Assembly (NCBI GenBank): GCA_028023455.1 | Contig: JAQFVV010012396.1 | Coordinates: forward strand, 7,664,085-7,728,084 | Direction of reading: 5' to 3' | Length of the DNA stretch: 64,000 bases | From: Epiperipatus broadwayi | Lineage: Eukaryota; Onychophora; Udeonychophora; Euonychophora; Peripatidae | Part shown: one piece after another, positions 33,916 to 46,081 of the stretch | How positions within the stretch are numbered: the first letter of the stretch is position 1 | Layout of the letters: each line of letters begins with the position of its first letter | The notes under the pieces: model-generated | What the model saw: only the letters and a program-made list of their open reading frames with translations | What the model was told of the DNA's origin: nothing | Databases searched by the model: none | Position numbers and translations under genes: made by a program

Positions 33916-35850
33916 TAACATAAGAATTAAATGAATATTCTTTAGATTCATAAATAATGAACTTAAGATCATGCTCGTATCTAAGCTATCAAAGGCAACA
34001 GTTAGTAGAAATTTTATATATTTATTTATAAGGATCTTTCTGATTTCTCTTTTTTTTTTTTAAATAAAAAATTTCAAACATTATGAATTTTACATTAGTT
34101 TATGGAGTTACTTGTTATTGTCATGAAAGCAGCTTCTTTAAATTTTCTTCTTCTTACTTTTTTATTCTGCTTAATATTATTGTGTTTCTCGGTTGAACAT
34201 ATATGTTCATTGATACAAACATGGTCTTCTATTTTAGAAACAACTGTTTTTTTCCTCTTTGTAATTATTGTTTTGCAATCTTTTAATCACTTTTCAATGA
34301 GAAGGCTAAGTTTGATTGTTTGTTTGTTTGTTTTTTTTTAAAAAAACATTTAAACATTCAAATAGTGAAAATAGTCTATAACACAATTACAAATAAAATA
34401 CCACAAATTTCAGAGCAATCCTTTAGTAAAATATTTATTTATTAAATATCAGATTTTTAATTATTTTATTTTATTGGGGGGGGGGGAGGTATTCAAAGTA
34501 TAAAACTTATTTTAAACCTGTGGCAATGAGTAAAAATTTTATCATAGAAAACTTATCATAACTGTTTGTTTTTTATGTGACATTATTTATGGTGAGTTTT
34601 GGAAAATTATTTTTGTTAACCAGGAGAAAAGTATATTTATACTCTTTTCAGTCATCACTTATGACATCAACATAATTATAGACAGACAAAATATACATAT
34701 GGGATTGCAAATAATAATAATAAAAAGAAACTCTTCCCTGAACATAACAGTGACTGAAAGTAACACAAATGCATTAATTTGTTTGGCATTTTATATTTTA
34801 CAGTTTAATATCAAATAATTGGCTGTCTAAATATTCAAATAAGATTCAAGTTGTTAATCCTAGTGTGACTGCGCATTTAAACCCGTCTCACTTTATGATG
34901 ATAATTTCATCTTAAGTATCTATATAGTAAGAAAAAAATGGTTTTATTGTTTAGCTAAATGTAGGTTTGTATTTGTTTAGGATTGAAATTCCACTTTTGT
35001 GATTGTGAATATATGTATGTGTGCCAATATGTCTATACACACTTTATTAAATACATATATACTATTTGATATTAAACAATGCACAAGTTAAGTAATAGCC
35101 TGTTATTAAGTAAACTTAGTTGCATTATTACTAAAACACAACTGTATACACATTTCAGATTTTTAATTCTCTTAAAAACGGCATATTAAAAAGAAAAAAA
35201 CCAAACTTGTTATTTTAAATTTTGCAATTAATAATTAATTGAATTGATTTTTAAAACAATAACTTTTTGAAAATCAGTTGGATTAATTAAAAAATATTAC
35301 ACTGGTACTTGTATTATATTATTTCTTACTAAAACGATTATGCAATAAGATACAGAAGCAATGGAGAGAGAATTTGTTGCATTTAAATCTCTGACAAAAT
35401 GAGAACGATTGAAAGAGAAGATAGACTGGGACATTTGATCGTTATAGTATATAAGTACAGTACCAAAAAATGAATAGCAGATTTATATGATGAAACGCAA
35501 AAACAAAAAATAAACACGAGGCTAAATCACAATAACACAAATATTAAGAAATTAAAAAAATATGTAATCCAAATATATATACACAGGTGTGTGCATATAT
35601 TTGCAAAATAGTATTTTAATTCCTTTAGCAAGAAAATTTTTTTATGTTCGTTTTTTTTTTCTAATAAAGTAGTTGTTTATTACTTTCTCCTTATTTAGAT
35701 TTCTGCTCTTTTTTTCTAATGATTATTAGTGTTATTTCTTCTGGGAAAGAGCCTATTCCCCCCTCCCTATTTTTCTTATGATGGATGTTAGTTCTTTTGC
35801 TTCTAAGAAAATCTAAAATATTCCCAAGCTAAGTTTGTCTATACAAATCA
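33916..35850. other. AT-rich stretch, nothing recognised
   Basis: A 79-codon hydrophobic frame at 34102-34341 reflects T-rich DNA. A G-run lies near 34477. No domain is seen. Confidence 0.5.
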
Positions 35851-36460
35851 GGTTGTTGGTTTCAGGAAGGTTGAACTATTTCTATGCGGAAGGTTGTCAC
35901 ACTTGTTGCTCTTGGGTTCTTTTAGAGTCAGTAGTATACAGGTAAATGCCAGGAATTCCTGCCAGGTAGTGAGCTTTGTTACATCTTTAGAGCTTTGTGT
36001 AGGTCTGGAGTGTTCCCTGGTGGGTTGTCCACTGTTAACAAAGGTAGTCCCAGTGTGTGATGGGAAGCGAGGACACTAACTTACACTTGTCTCTAAAGGA
36101 AGGACAAATGAGCACCTGTACTTGATACACCTGCATGAAAAAATTTAACCAGAAATTTAAAGGGACACAATAATAAAAATGGTGGTTTTCAAAATGGCTT
36201 TCTTGTTTTGTTTCCATTCAAATGGGAGATGTGGGTTAACTTCCCACAGAATAGTGGACCCAGATACTCATTCCCATACGTTTAAAAAAAGAAAAAAATC
36301 TTTGACCAGTTTTACTCAGTTTAAAAGAAAGGAGTAACATTTCCTTGAATCTCTTCTGTATAAATAAAAACTATGCCGGGAACCGGGTCAGGTGCATACT
36401 TCCTCACCATTTCCCACACTAGACTCTCAGATAAACTTTAGAAAACACATCAGAAGGTTT
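35850..36460. other. Unassigned island of higher GC
   Basis: About 600 bp with visibly more G+C than the surroundings, including GCCGGGAACCGGGTCAGG near 36376 and stretches that could be old repeat or exon. The 61- and 60-codon frames here (35894 plus, 36035 minus) show no known domain. No splice-bounded exon could be defended. Confidence 0.35.
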
Positions 36461-36904
36461 GCCACCCACTAAAATATAAAAAAAAAGGTAGTCTAGATGG
36501 AGACCTTGAAAAAGAACAGTTTTCTTGTTGTTAAAAGGACAAAGTCTTTAAGTTTTGTCTCCGATAGGATGATCTGCTTTTGTAAAAAGAAGAACTTGTA
36601 TGAGATAACACCGAGGACTGAAATTCTTTGAGATAATGAGAAAGTTTTTAATGGGAATTATATTTTATTAGTGTGAGAAAATTTCACATGTTAAAAAAGG
36701 ATTATATAAATACAATTTATATTCAGTGGTAAATAATTCATTAGATTCTTTTTTTCTTTCTTTTTTTTTATTATAATATTTATGATTACGTTATAACAAT
36801 TTAATTTTATGGTTCTTGCCAATTTTATTAATTTATATACTTAATAATCAAACTAAAATTATATAAATTAACTATTAAATATATGATATATACATATACA
36901 CGCA

Positions 36905-36995
36905 TAACGGCCTTGTGATTTAGTAGTAATGTATCAACCTGCCAAGCTTTCGACTTGAATTCGAATCCGATAGTGGACTTCTTTTTCAAATTCTA
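36905..36995 (+). repeat. tRNA-derived SINE fragment
   Basis: CCTTGTGATTTAGTAG (A-box-like) and GAATTCGAATCC (B-box) are about 45 bp apart in a GC-richer patch, followed by GATAGTGG. It is probably an old SINE head. Confidence 0.45.
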
Positions 36996-36999
36996 ATTT

Positions 37000-39900
37000 G
37001 ACTTCGGGGGGAGGGAAGAGGCAGATTGATCAGATAAACGGTCCATAGTTAACTCAGCTAACATCCTATATAGGTCGTTCAAAAGCTTCATAATCTGCAA
37101 TTGAAAAGTGAATAATGTTTTCAGTTTTATATTTATCTACGAGGGATTGTTGGAAAAGCTATTTTTGCCACATAAAATGCATCGAATTCTTAATGTTAAT
37201 AACTTTCATTGTTCTCATTATTTATTGAAATAATATTAATTTCAAAATTATATGCGCGACGAGAAAATATGATTGAATAAAATAAAATTATCGCGTAACT
37301 TCTTATTTTAATTTGCTAATAAATATTTTTTAACCTTTATAACTAAATTAATAATTATTTATTTTTTACATTCTTTATTTTCTTTTATCTGTCTCACTCA
37401 ATTAGGTTAGTAGAAAGCTCATTCCATCAGTTACATTTCTGCAATAACTATGACAATAGGAGTTTTCAGTCACATTTCCATCCTTTAATTACACGCACAG
37501 CAATTTTGACGCCAATCTTTTCTTTCTTTATTTTCTAACTTTTTATGATCTGACTTTTTCTTTATCTCTCTCTCTCTTTTAAAATTTGAGTTTTAGTGCT
37601 CATAATCGTTGAAATTACATTTATCGTAAAATTTATAGATGCAGTAATGTATTTATTGGAATGAGAAGTTTCAAAATAATTAATTTATAAAATTTATTAA
37701 TTTTTTTAATGATGAACTAATAATTTAATTATTAAATAATTACTTACTTATTAATATTTTTTAAGTTAAATTGTCATTACGTTATATATATTGTTTTTCT
37801 ATATTCACTTATAAATAACTAAATGTTTCATATTTTAATTAATAAATTTACAAACTAAATGAATTTTATTTACGGGTACGTGACGGTAGATAGAAAGCAA
37901 AAAAAGATAAACCATATAATCATCACTTGTAGTATACCATATCTTAATTTTATTTCACTCAACTCATATCTAGTGAATGTAAATTGTCCAGGGATTTTTA
38001 CTCTCCACTTAGTAATAATTTTATATTTATTTACGAATAAATGTTAAATAAATGATTGTCTTTGGGTCAGTTGTATTAAAAAATATTCAGAACTTTCTTG
38101 GAAAATGCTTCACATACTTGAATAGATTTCCAACTTCAGTCCAATTTTGAAATGTAGATTAAAACATGCAGAATAAATGTATTTTTTTCTATTGATAGGG
38201 GGAGGAGAAGGAACGATGAATTGACCCCATTTTAAAAAACAATGTCATTTATTGAACAATAATATTAAATGGTAGTGTAATTAAAGAGAGCGAAATAAGA
38301 AAAATGATTAAATATTTTAAAACAAAACTATGATTAAGTAATGCCGAGGGTTATAAGTGTACACAGAAAGAAAATAGTATTATACGCTATTGAAATATGT
38401 ATGTGTAAATATATCCTATTCTCAAGCATATAAACACGTATTTTAGTAAGTAAAGAGTTATTAAAATTATCGTAGTTCTAAAATTAATATGTTAGAATAA
38501 TTGCTTTAGGTACTAGAACGGCTGTGGTAAACTACCACCGATGATGATCGTGTTTATCGTTTGGTTGTAATACTGCGTATCTAGCTACTCTACCTGCCTT
38601 TAGATTAAAAACTTAAGGTATGTAGATATGTATTTTAATCAAAAATTAGTAATGCCTATATAAAAATTGCAAAGATTCATATACATATATATATATAATT
38701 ATCATTATATACATATATTCAAGACAGACGCATTCGCGTATAAATTATAAACAATTTATAAAAGAGATATTCACCCGGGTAATTATAATTTCTGAGTCTC
38801 TAAGCAAAAAAAATAAATAAATTTTTTTTTAAAAAAAAAAAAAAGTTTTTTTTTAAATATTTATCGTTTAAACTTTAATACTTTTTTTGAATATATATAA
38901 TAAAAGAATAACAAAAACAAATGATAATACTGAATAAATATTATCAATTAATTACTATTAATTTGGAACAGATCTTAAATTATAGACTACTTATCGATTA
39001 TTATTTTTTAATAATGACTGACAGTCAAAAGGCCCATAACTTAGACTACTGGATATATTCAATAAACTCAATCGTAATTAAAATTTATTTTCCTATTTTT
39101 TTATATTAATATTAACATCACATGTTAAATTATATGCAAATTCCATAGTGTTTGATATTAAGAAGATTAAAAAATAACATTCAAGTGTAGGAATATCCAG
39201 TATAAACATAGATATTATAAAATAATATTATTTGTACTTTTTTTTAATTATCACAAGTCATTAAAAACTAATAAATTTAAAATGTTTTTTTCTTCTCTTT
39301 TCTATTTCCATCCTTTACTAAATAAATATTATAGATATAATAAACACCTCCATATTTCCCCATTCTTTTTAAATTCACTTAAATAAAGATATAATAAAAG
39401 ACAAATGTCCCCAAGATGCCTTTTGTGCTGAACCAGCACTCATCAGATGGCCCAGGTCACTATCTCTTAGATATATCTTTATTATATGAAAAGTATTTAT
39501 CTAAAGTAAATTGTTACAAATGGATGGCATTAAAGTTGTGAGAGGAAGACGTCTGACAATGGTAAATGAAAATATAACAATAAATACATATTATTTTAAA
39601 TCCAGATAATGTATTGCTACAAATGGATGTAGATTTTTTGTAGGAGTCTTTAATGATGTTTTCAATAATTATCAAAAAACTTGGGGGATTAAATTGCAGG
39701 ACTCTGCAGAAGAAGTTCTTGCAATATCTCAAAGATTCCATAAATATATACAAATCTCAAAAAAATTAATTAACAGCCTAAAATGCTTTAGAAATATACT
39801 AGCCATTTTTTATCAACATGAAAATGATAAAAGAAGCTAAGAAAGATCCACCATCTTGACTCCTGATGCATTCTAGGATAAACTTTTTTCAAATATCAAA

Positions 39901-41160
39901 CTGAGTTAACCAGCCTATTATAAAGATTTATTTATAACAAATACTGATTTCTTAATTTCATAATAAAAACCTATTTTTAAGAATACAGACAAAACGAATA
40001 GATATTATCTAATTTTTATAATAAAAAATTCTCACAAAACTCCCAAAATTATTATTTTACTATGTTCAAAGTTTAAAATATTAATTTTGTTTTTCTTATA
40101 GCATTGACTTATATATTTTATTTATATATAAAACAAAGTAATAAAAAAATTCATTCTATAATGGAAACTAAACATTTTGATTGTCTGAGTATAATCGATC
40201 TTAAAATGTTGCCCACTAATAATTTTCTAGCTAAATGTATGAACTTTGCTAATTTAAATGCCACCTGTGGGTTGTAAAAGAAATGAAGAACTATCTAAAA
40301 CCCTCTATTATATTGTACTTCAGATTGACAAACACATCATTACATTAATTATTTATTTTAACACCTCTATCACTCTCTTAATACTTAATATTTATAGACA
40401 TCAGAATAATGATTTTTCTAATCTTTATACTGCGCCCTAAAATCGTAGTTCTATCTTAATCTTTTCTTAAATATAATATAATCTTATTTTTTTAAATAAA
40501 ATCAAAACAAAAAGCAAAACCCTAGTTCTACTTGACATCTTTGCATTTACCTAGAGTCTGATTACATTGTCTGCACCCTATAGAAAAATATTTAATTATT
40601 TTATCTTCTAAAATTATTGCAACTTGTAATTAACTCAAATGATTTTAATTTTTATTTTTTGTTGCTTATCATTATTCAATTATTTGAAGATTATCACTTA
40701 TGCACTTATAGAATAAAATTAGAATATCATGTCAAGTTATTCCATAAACCTTATACAAGTATTCTACTATTAATCTGAATTGCAGAAAATTGAATTCTTT
40801 CTTTTTCAAACATTTCTAGATTAGACAACATGGCATCACAAAAAAATATAAGTCTATAATAAATCTCAGTACATACATTATTAAACAAGTTACATTATTA
40901 AAAAATGGAAAAAATACAGCAATTTCTATTGTAAAATCATTAAGTATTTTTGAAATAGATATATAAAAACATGTAATCAGTTTTCTATCTATAATACATT
41001 TTTGGAAAGAAATTAAACAAGTTCTTAAGCTACACAAAGTTTATATTTGCCTTAGTAGTCCAGAAGCACTGAAATTACAAGTTTATATCTAAATTTCATT
41101 GCCAATAAGTTCAGTAACTTCAGAATGATATTAATTCCTATTCGATAATTTTAACCAGTT
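37000..41160. other. AT-rich stretch with no recognised gene
   Basis: A weak inverted repeat (AATAAAGATATAATAAAAG at 39383 against AGATATATCTTTATTATAT near 39469) encloses ~70 bp and may be a MITE. Short frames at 37859, 38921, 39514, 40258 and 40816 have no domain similarity that I can see. Confidence 0.45.
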
Positions 41161-41166
41161 TTCAAA

Positions 41167-41620
41167 ATGCAAAAAGGTTCTAAAAAAATAAAATGTGCTT
41201 GTGGTTCTATTTCTGGTTTGCATATGCACTTAAAAGCAATGCACAATATTGCTTTGAAAAAAAATGTGCAAAAACTTTTAATACATCTCTAGAATCAGAC
41301 AAAGCTGAAGAAAATACAGCAAAAAAGGGAGAACATTTTCAATTACCATGGATTTTAAATCTGATCACTATAAAAGTTTGCAAAAAATACTTGCAAAAAT
41401 GGTAGCTTTTGATAGTTTACTATTTGGCATTTTTATTATATCTGAAGATATTTGTCATGCCCTAATTGCCAGGAGTTTCAAACATTTATCAAAAATAGAA
41501 AATATAATTAGAAACATGGTGGTAAATTTTAGCAACCAAATTTGTGAAGAAGTAAGAAATGAAATTAATTTACTAAAAGTTAAGGGAACCTCTAATGTCA
41601 AATCATTATTTTTTAGCTGA
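41167..41620 (+). pseudogene. BED-finger hAT transposase N-terminal relic
   Basis: A first frame reads KIKCACGSISGLHMHLKAMH, a BED-type finger (C-x-C ... H-x5-H). After a frameshift the second frame continues with LQKILAKMVAFDSLLFGIFI, EDICHALIARSF and a long helix ending NQICEEVRNEINLLKVKG. This is the usual order at the N-terminus of hAT/ZBED transposases, just before the RNase H-like catalytic domain, which is missing here. It is a decayed element fragment and not obviously related to the relic at 1.2 kb. Confidence 0.65.
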
Positions 41621-42450
41621 TATTAATATATTGTAATGGTTCTGGTTTCATTAAATAATGTAGACTGATCTTCTTTGACATTCTATAAAAGTTAAGTCAG
41701 CATACTAATGCTGATCGGATGTATTTCAAAGGGTCTATGAAAATTTACTTTAAGAGAAAGACAAAATAGATAATATAAAGTTGTCTTTAAAAAAATTATA
41801 AGGAGAATTCATATATTCCATTGACAAATATGCATTATTAAAGGTATAAGAATTATAGACAAAAATATCAAAGTCAGGATTTTTTTTTTGTAACTTTGTA
41901 TTCTTTTTTTTCTTTTTTATCTTTTGAGTAGTAAAGCATTTATTGGCTGGAAACAAACTATCTATCTAATTATGATAATTAGAGAGTTTATTATTTATTT
42001 ATTTTTGGAAAAAAAAAAATTAAATTTGGAAATGTTAATGAAAATGAATGTAAAAGAGAAAGTATTTTTGTAATTAAAAAACAGCAAAAACAACAAAAGA
42101 ATGACATTTTGGTATAAAAAAAATATAACTAATTAAACTAAGTAGAAAAGGATAATAGTAGAAATATCTCAATTGAACTATGCTATTGTCAACAGAGTAG
42201 GTATAAATAGAGTGAGTGATACTGCAAGATTTTTACAACATTTATGCATAGGAGACTAAGAAAAAAATTACAAAGAAATTGAGTTTGCAAAAAAAAAAAT
42301 GTTATTAACAGTATTTGGGGGGGAAAATAACTAATCAGAATGATGTCTTTTACTTATTCAAAAAGCTGCTAAAATGTGAACTTTTATTCAGTTAATATAG
42401 TAAATTTTGGTATGGCTGAAACTCTCTCCATAATGGGTAAAGCCTGAAAG
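41621..42450. other. AT-rich stretch, possibly the decayed upstream part of the Penelope relic
   Basis: No RT motif of a Penelope-like element could be located, and nothing else is assignable. Confidence 0.4.
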
Positions 42451-42853
42451 ATGAAGTAAAATACAAGAAAGGAATAGTTTATAAAATTAGATGTAATTTT
42501 TGAAGTAAAATGCAAAACAGGAATGGTTTATAAAATTTAGATGTAATTTTTGTAATATGGTTTACTATGGTCATATGGCAAAGCAATTGGGAGAAAGAGC
42601 TAAAGAACACAATAATGCTATTGCTAGTAGGGATGATAGATCTGTATTATACATTCATTATTTACAATACGGACATAAAATAAATTGCATTGATAATATA
42701 AGTGTTCTAAATTATATCAAAAATGTTAATAGACATAAAATATATGAAACAAACTATAACATGTATAATAAAGACAATTGTAAGAATATATACAAAACAT
42801 TCATTAAGTTGAATAATAAGTGTTTAATGGATAAAGAATGGATAGTTAATTAA
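42450..42853 (+). pseudogene. Penelope-like element GIY-YIG endonuclease remnant
   Basis: Joining two frames by eye, GMVYKI leads to RCNFCNMVYYGHMAKQLGER, then AKEHNNAI, LYIHYLQYGHKI and ISVLNYI. This follows the C-terminal endonuclease of Penelope-like elements: the GIY-equivalent VYKI, a Cys-x2-Cys, the YIG-equivalent YYG, Arg in the following helix, EH, and GH further on. A ~49-bp segment upstream is tandemly duplicated (42452-42500, 42501-42551), and a frameshift separates the two parts. The reverse transcriptase part is not found. Penelope-like elements are known carriers of hammerhead ribozymes. Confidence 0.7.
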
Positions 42854-44979
42854 TATATGTGGCTATATATCCATTCAATTTGTATAATAGGCTAATTTTG
42901 TAATACGATTGCATAAATATTATGTAATAAATCATGAAAGATATCCATTTTTTGTGTATTGATATAGATGTCACTGTATGTGCTTTGAATCATGTTCTGG
43001 AAACATATTGAAAAGAGCAAAAACATAATTTGCTGAAAAAGGCATTTTTATAATAATTATATACTTAGTATAATCTTTGTTGTTTGTAGATATGTATTTT
43101 TAAACATATTATTGACTAAATCCTTAAAAAAAATTATAAGAAGGAACTTACATTCACTTATATTGAAGCCAAAATAGAGCTTGTTTTGTCTCCACAGTTC
43201 TATTTATAACTTGTTCCCTTAACATCATAGTATTTATAACAGTACTTTTTATTTCCTCTTTAATCAGTTCTAGCCAGTGTTCTATAAAATAAACATTTTA
43301 TTACATAAAATAATGGCAAATTTTAAGAATCACAAATATTATATATTAAATAATTAAAACTACATTTTTTCACAGTACAATGGAAATAAACTTTTTACAC
43401 ATATCTTTCAATTATAATATTATACAAATAAAATAATGAATTTATTTGAGACAGACAATTAGTTGAATTGTTTATAATTTATTATTGTGAATGCAGTAAT
43501 AAAAGTACATATAATAACAAAAGAACCATAATTTTATCCAAACCATATGCTTTATTTTTTCATATATCTATTTAAAATTAATGAAGGCAGCTCACAATTT
43601 TATACAATACAATTAATAATAAACAACATTTATATCAATATTATAGTTATTATAGCAGCACATTTGAATGCTTTATAGGTTAAGATATCCACCATCAAAA
43701 TCACACAAGAAAAAAAAATATGATTGACATTTTACCATATGCTGAAACTCATCTCAAACTTCAATATGTACAATATAAAATATTTAAATATTAATTCATC
43801 ATTATAGCCATATTATTTATAAAGATATAAACATTACCCATGCTTAAGAAAGTGTTTACTACAAAAATGAAGCATTATAAAATGAAGCCATAGGAAATTT
43901 ATAACTGGAACTAGCTAACAAATATCAATTAAGCATATAAAATATCTCAGTTGTCAATACATATAGCATTAGTCAAATCTCATGTATACAAAACAAATAT
44001 TTATCACAATTTAAACAATCATTATTTACAATCATAAATATCATTAAATAACACAGATTATATATTTCTAATCTGTATTGAAATATGGTGCCTATAAAAT
44101 AAAGTAATCTATTATTTATTAGATCTGATATTTTTGAACATTATATTTAAAACATTTTGAAAATATTACTTGCATATAGCTTTGATAATTACACAAACAG
44201 TGATCAATGCAATATTTAAGAATTGACAATTCAAAATAATTGATATTGTTATATTTATGTGAAAACAATTTATTATAAATCAAAACATTTAATAAAGATT
44301 TATAAGTTGTTTTATAATTTTAACTTATTTACCATTAGAAAATGTTAATGTTCTCCAAATTTAAGATATAACAGATGATCATTTTTTCATAATAACACTT
44401 CATTTGAAATATAGAAGATAGTCTTAAATGAAGTTGTAGAAAAATCATGATTTTTTTCATCAGTTAATTATTATGAAGTAATCCTATTTATGATAGATGA
44501 AAATATGAAGAAATAGATTATCCATTTGAGTCTTGGTTTCCAAATTCTTGGGGATAGAAATTATTTATTTAAAAGTTCATTTTGAGATAACAAAATTCAA
44601 TGTTTTCTTTTTCAATTCAACAATCAATGATTTCTGTTCAGGTGATCAAAACAATTCTTGATAAGAAATCATTCTTGGATACTTGCCATTAGAACAATAA
44701 ATAATTCTTCAGTCAATTTTAAGTAAATTTAAAACAAATAATTGTCAATTTTTTAAAATTAATATTTTGAAATTGAACAACCAAATTTCTTTTTAAATTA
44801 TCATTTAATAAAACCAATTTTTATTTATAAAAAGGTCATATAATGCCTTCAAGTAATAATAATAACTCAATATTTTAAAATATTAATGATGTCACATTTC
44901 TAAATTAATAAAATTTCTTTCTATATATTTTCTTAACTTATACAACATTGACTTGTTGTAAATCTAAAGACTTTGCGAG
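42854..44979. other. AT-rich stretch, nothing recognised
   Basis: No coding, RNA or repeat feature could be supported. Confidence 0.5.
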
Positions 44980-45212
44980 TATTAAGGTGTAATAAGAAAT
45001 GTGGACTTAATCAGTGAAGTATTGATTAGCTTCACACTCTCAGATCTAACAGCTTCAGCTTTACCTATTTATATAGAAAATAGGTTGAAGTAAAGAAGGG
45101 TTCCCCTCTTTTCTTCCAAAATGTAAGCTTATGGTTAAGACCTGTAGAGGTCCCTACTATCACATTTTTACATGCATATTCTTGTGGTTACAGCCTTAGT
45201 ACACATTACTTA
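44980..45212 (+). repeat. Repeat family E, copy 1
   Basis: A single copy in plus orientation. Landmarks shared with 51.7-52.3 kb and 59.2-59.4 kb: CTTAATCAGTGAAG, CACCTATTTATATAG-like sequence, AAGCTTATGGTTAAGACCTG and TACATTACTT-like ends. No coding capacity is seen. The nature of the family is unknown; the sharp 3' end suggests a short interspersed element. Confidence 0.65.
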
Positions 45213-45679
45213 TACAACAATGAAATATATTCCAAAGGAATATGCTATTTTAATATATATGAAACAACTTATTAATGTACCAGAATATTCACAAGAATAA
45301 TATTTTTTATTTCATTTTAAAATTTTCTTTATTGTCATGATGATTGCAATTATTTGTCAAACCCATTCTAACTTACTGTGTGTTTCAACCATAGACATGC
45401 CATTTTCACTTCTTTTAATCATTTCTATCATTTAAAATAAGATGTTTATGTGAAGCAAGAAGGACACTATCTTCAAAATGTTCATTTGTATTCTGATGCT
45501 TCATACTTGAAATGTAATACGTTCAGTAGATAATAAAATGTAGTAAATTGTGAACCAATATTTGATAACTCACAAGAAATTTGCTGAATAATTGTTATCT
45601 ATTTATCAGTAAAAAAAATATTGTAAAAGATTCAATACTGTTACATATTTATAAGAAATAATTGAAAAAAAAAATATTG

Positions 45680-45881
45680 TGAGTATTTTTGTTTCCAAAT
45701 AAAATTTCATGTTTATTTATTCTATTACTATTACTGCTCAAGAATCTTTCAGTATGTTGTCCAGTTTTGTAAATATAAAAGGGACTAAATAAAATTGCAT
45801 AAATAAACTTGTTTCACAGGAAAATTTCATGTTTAGAATAAATAAATATGAAATTTTATTTGGAAACAAGAATACTCACTA
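45680..45881. repeat. Fold-back pair, 45-bp arms
   Basis: GAGTATTTTTGTTTCCAAAT plus following sequence (45681-45724) is the near-perfect reverse complement of 45833-45881, which ends ACTCACT. About 108 bp separate the arms. The right arm abuts the (TA)n run that precedes element F. Confidence 0.75.
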
Positions 45882-45886
45882 TATAT

Positions 45887-46081
45887 ATATATATGTTAAA
45901 ACGAAGATTTGCACGGGTTAAATATATAAAATACATATTTTGGGTTTCGTGTTAAAACTTTAATACAATACACTGCGTTTGACTTGGTCACACAAATCAC
46001 AGAGTTTTTGTGGATGGTGTGTACTAGTGGTATTAAAAGTTTTCCGTCCAAAATATGTATTTTATATATATATATATATAT
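45887..46081. repeat. Fold-back element F, copy 1, between TA runs
   Basis: (TA)n, then GTTAAAACGAAGATTTGCAC, GACTTGGTCACACAA, the inverted GTGGATGGTGTGTAC and AAAATATGTATTTT, then (TA)n. The same landmarks make up the longer element at 61.4-61.7 kb. The two halves are diverged inverted copies. The 68-codon minus-strand frame covering it is not a gene. Confidence 0.7.

Noticed and set aside
34102-34341. Small membrane protein
   Set aside because: The hydrophobic composition follows from T-rich DNA; there is no homology, no conserved context and several similar frames elsewhere.
35850-36460. Host exon in the GC-richer island
   Set aside because: No frame with a recognisable domain and consistent splice sites could be drawn.
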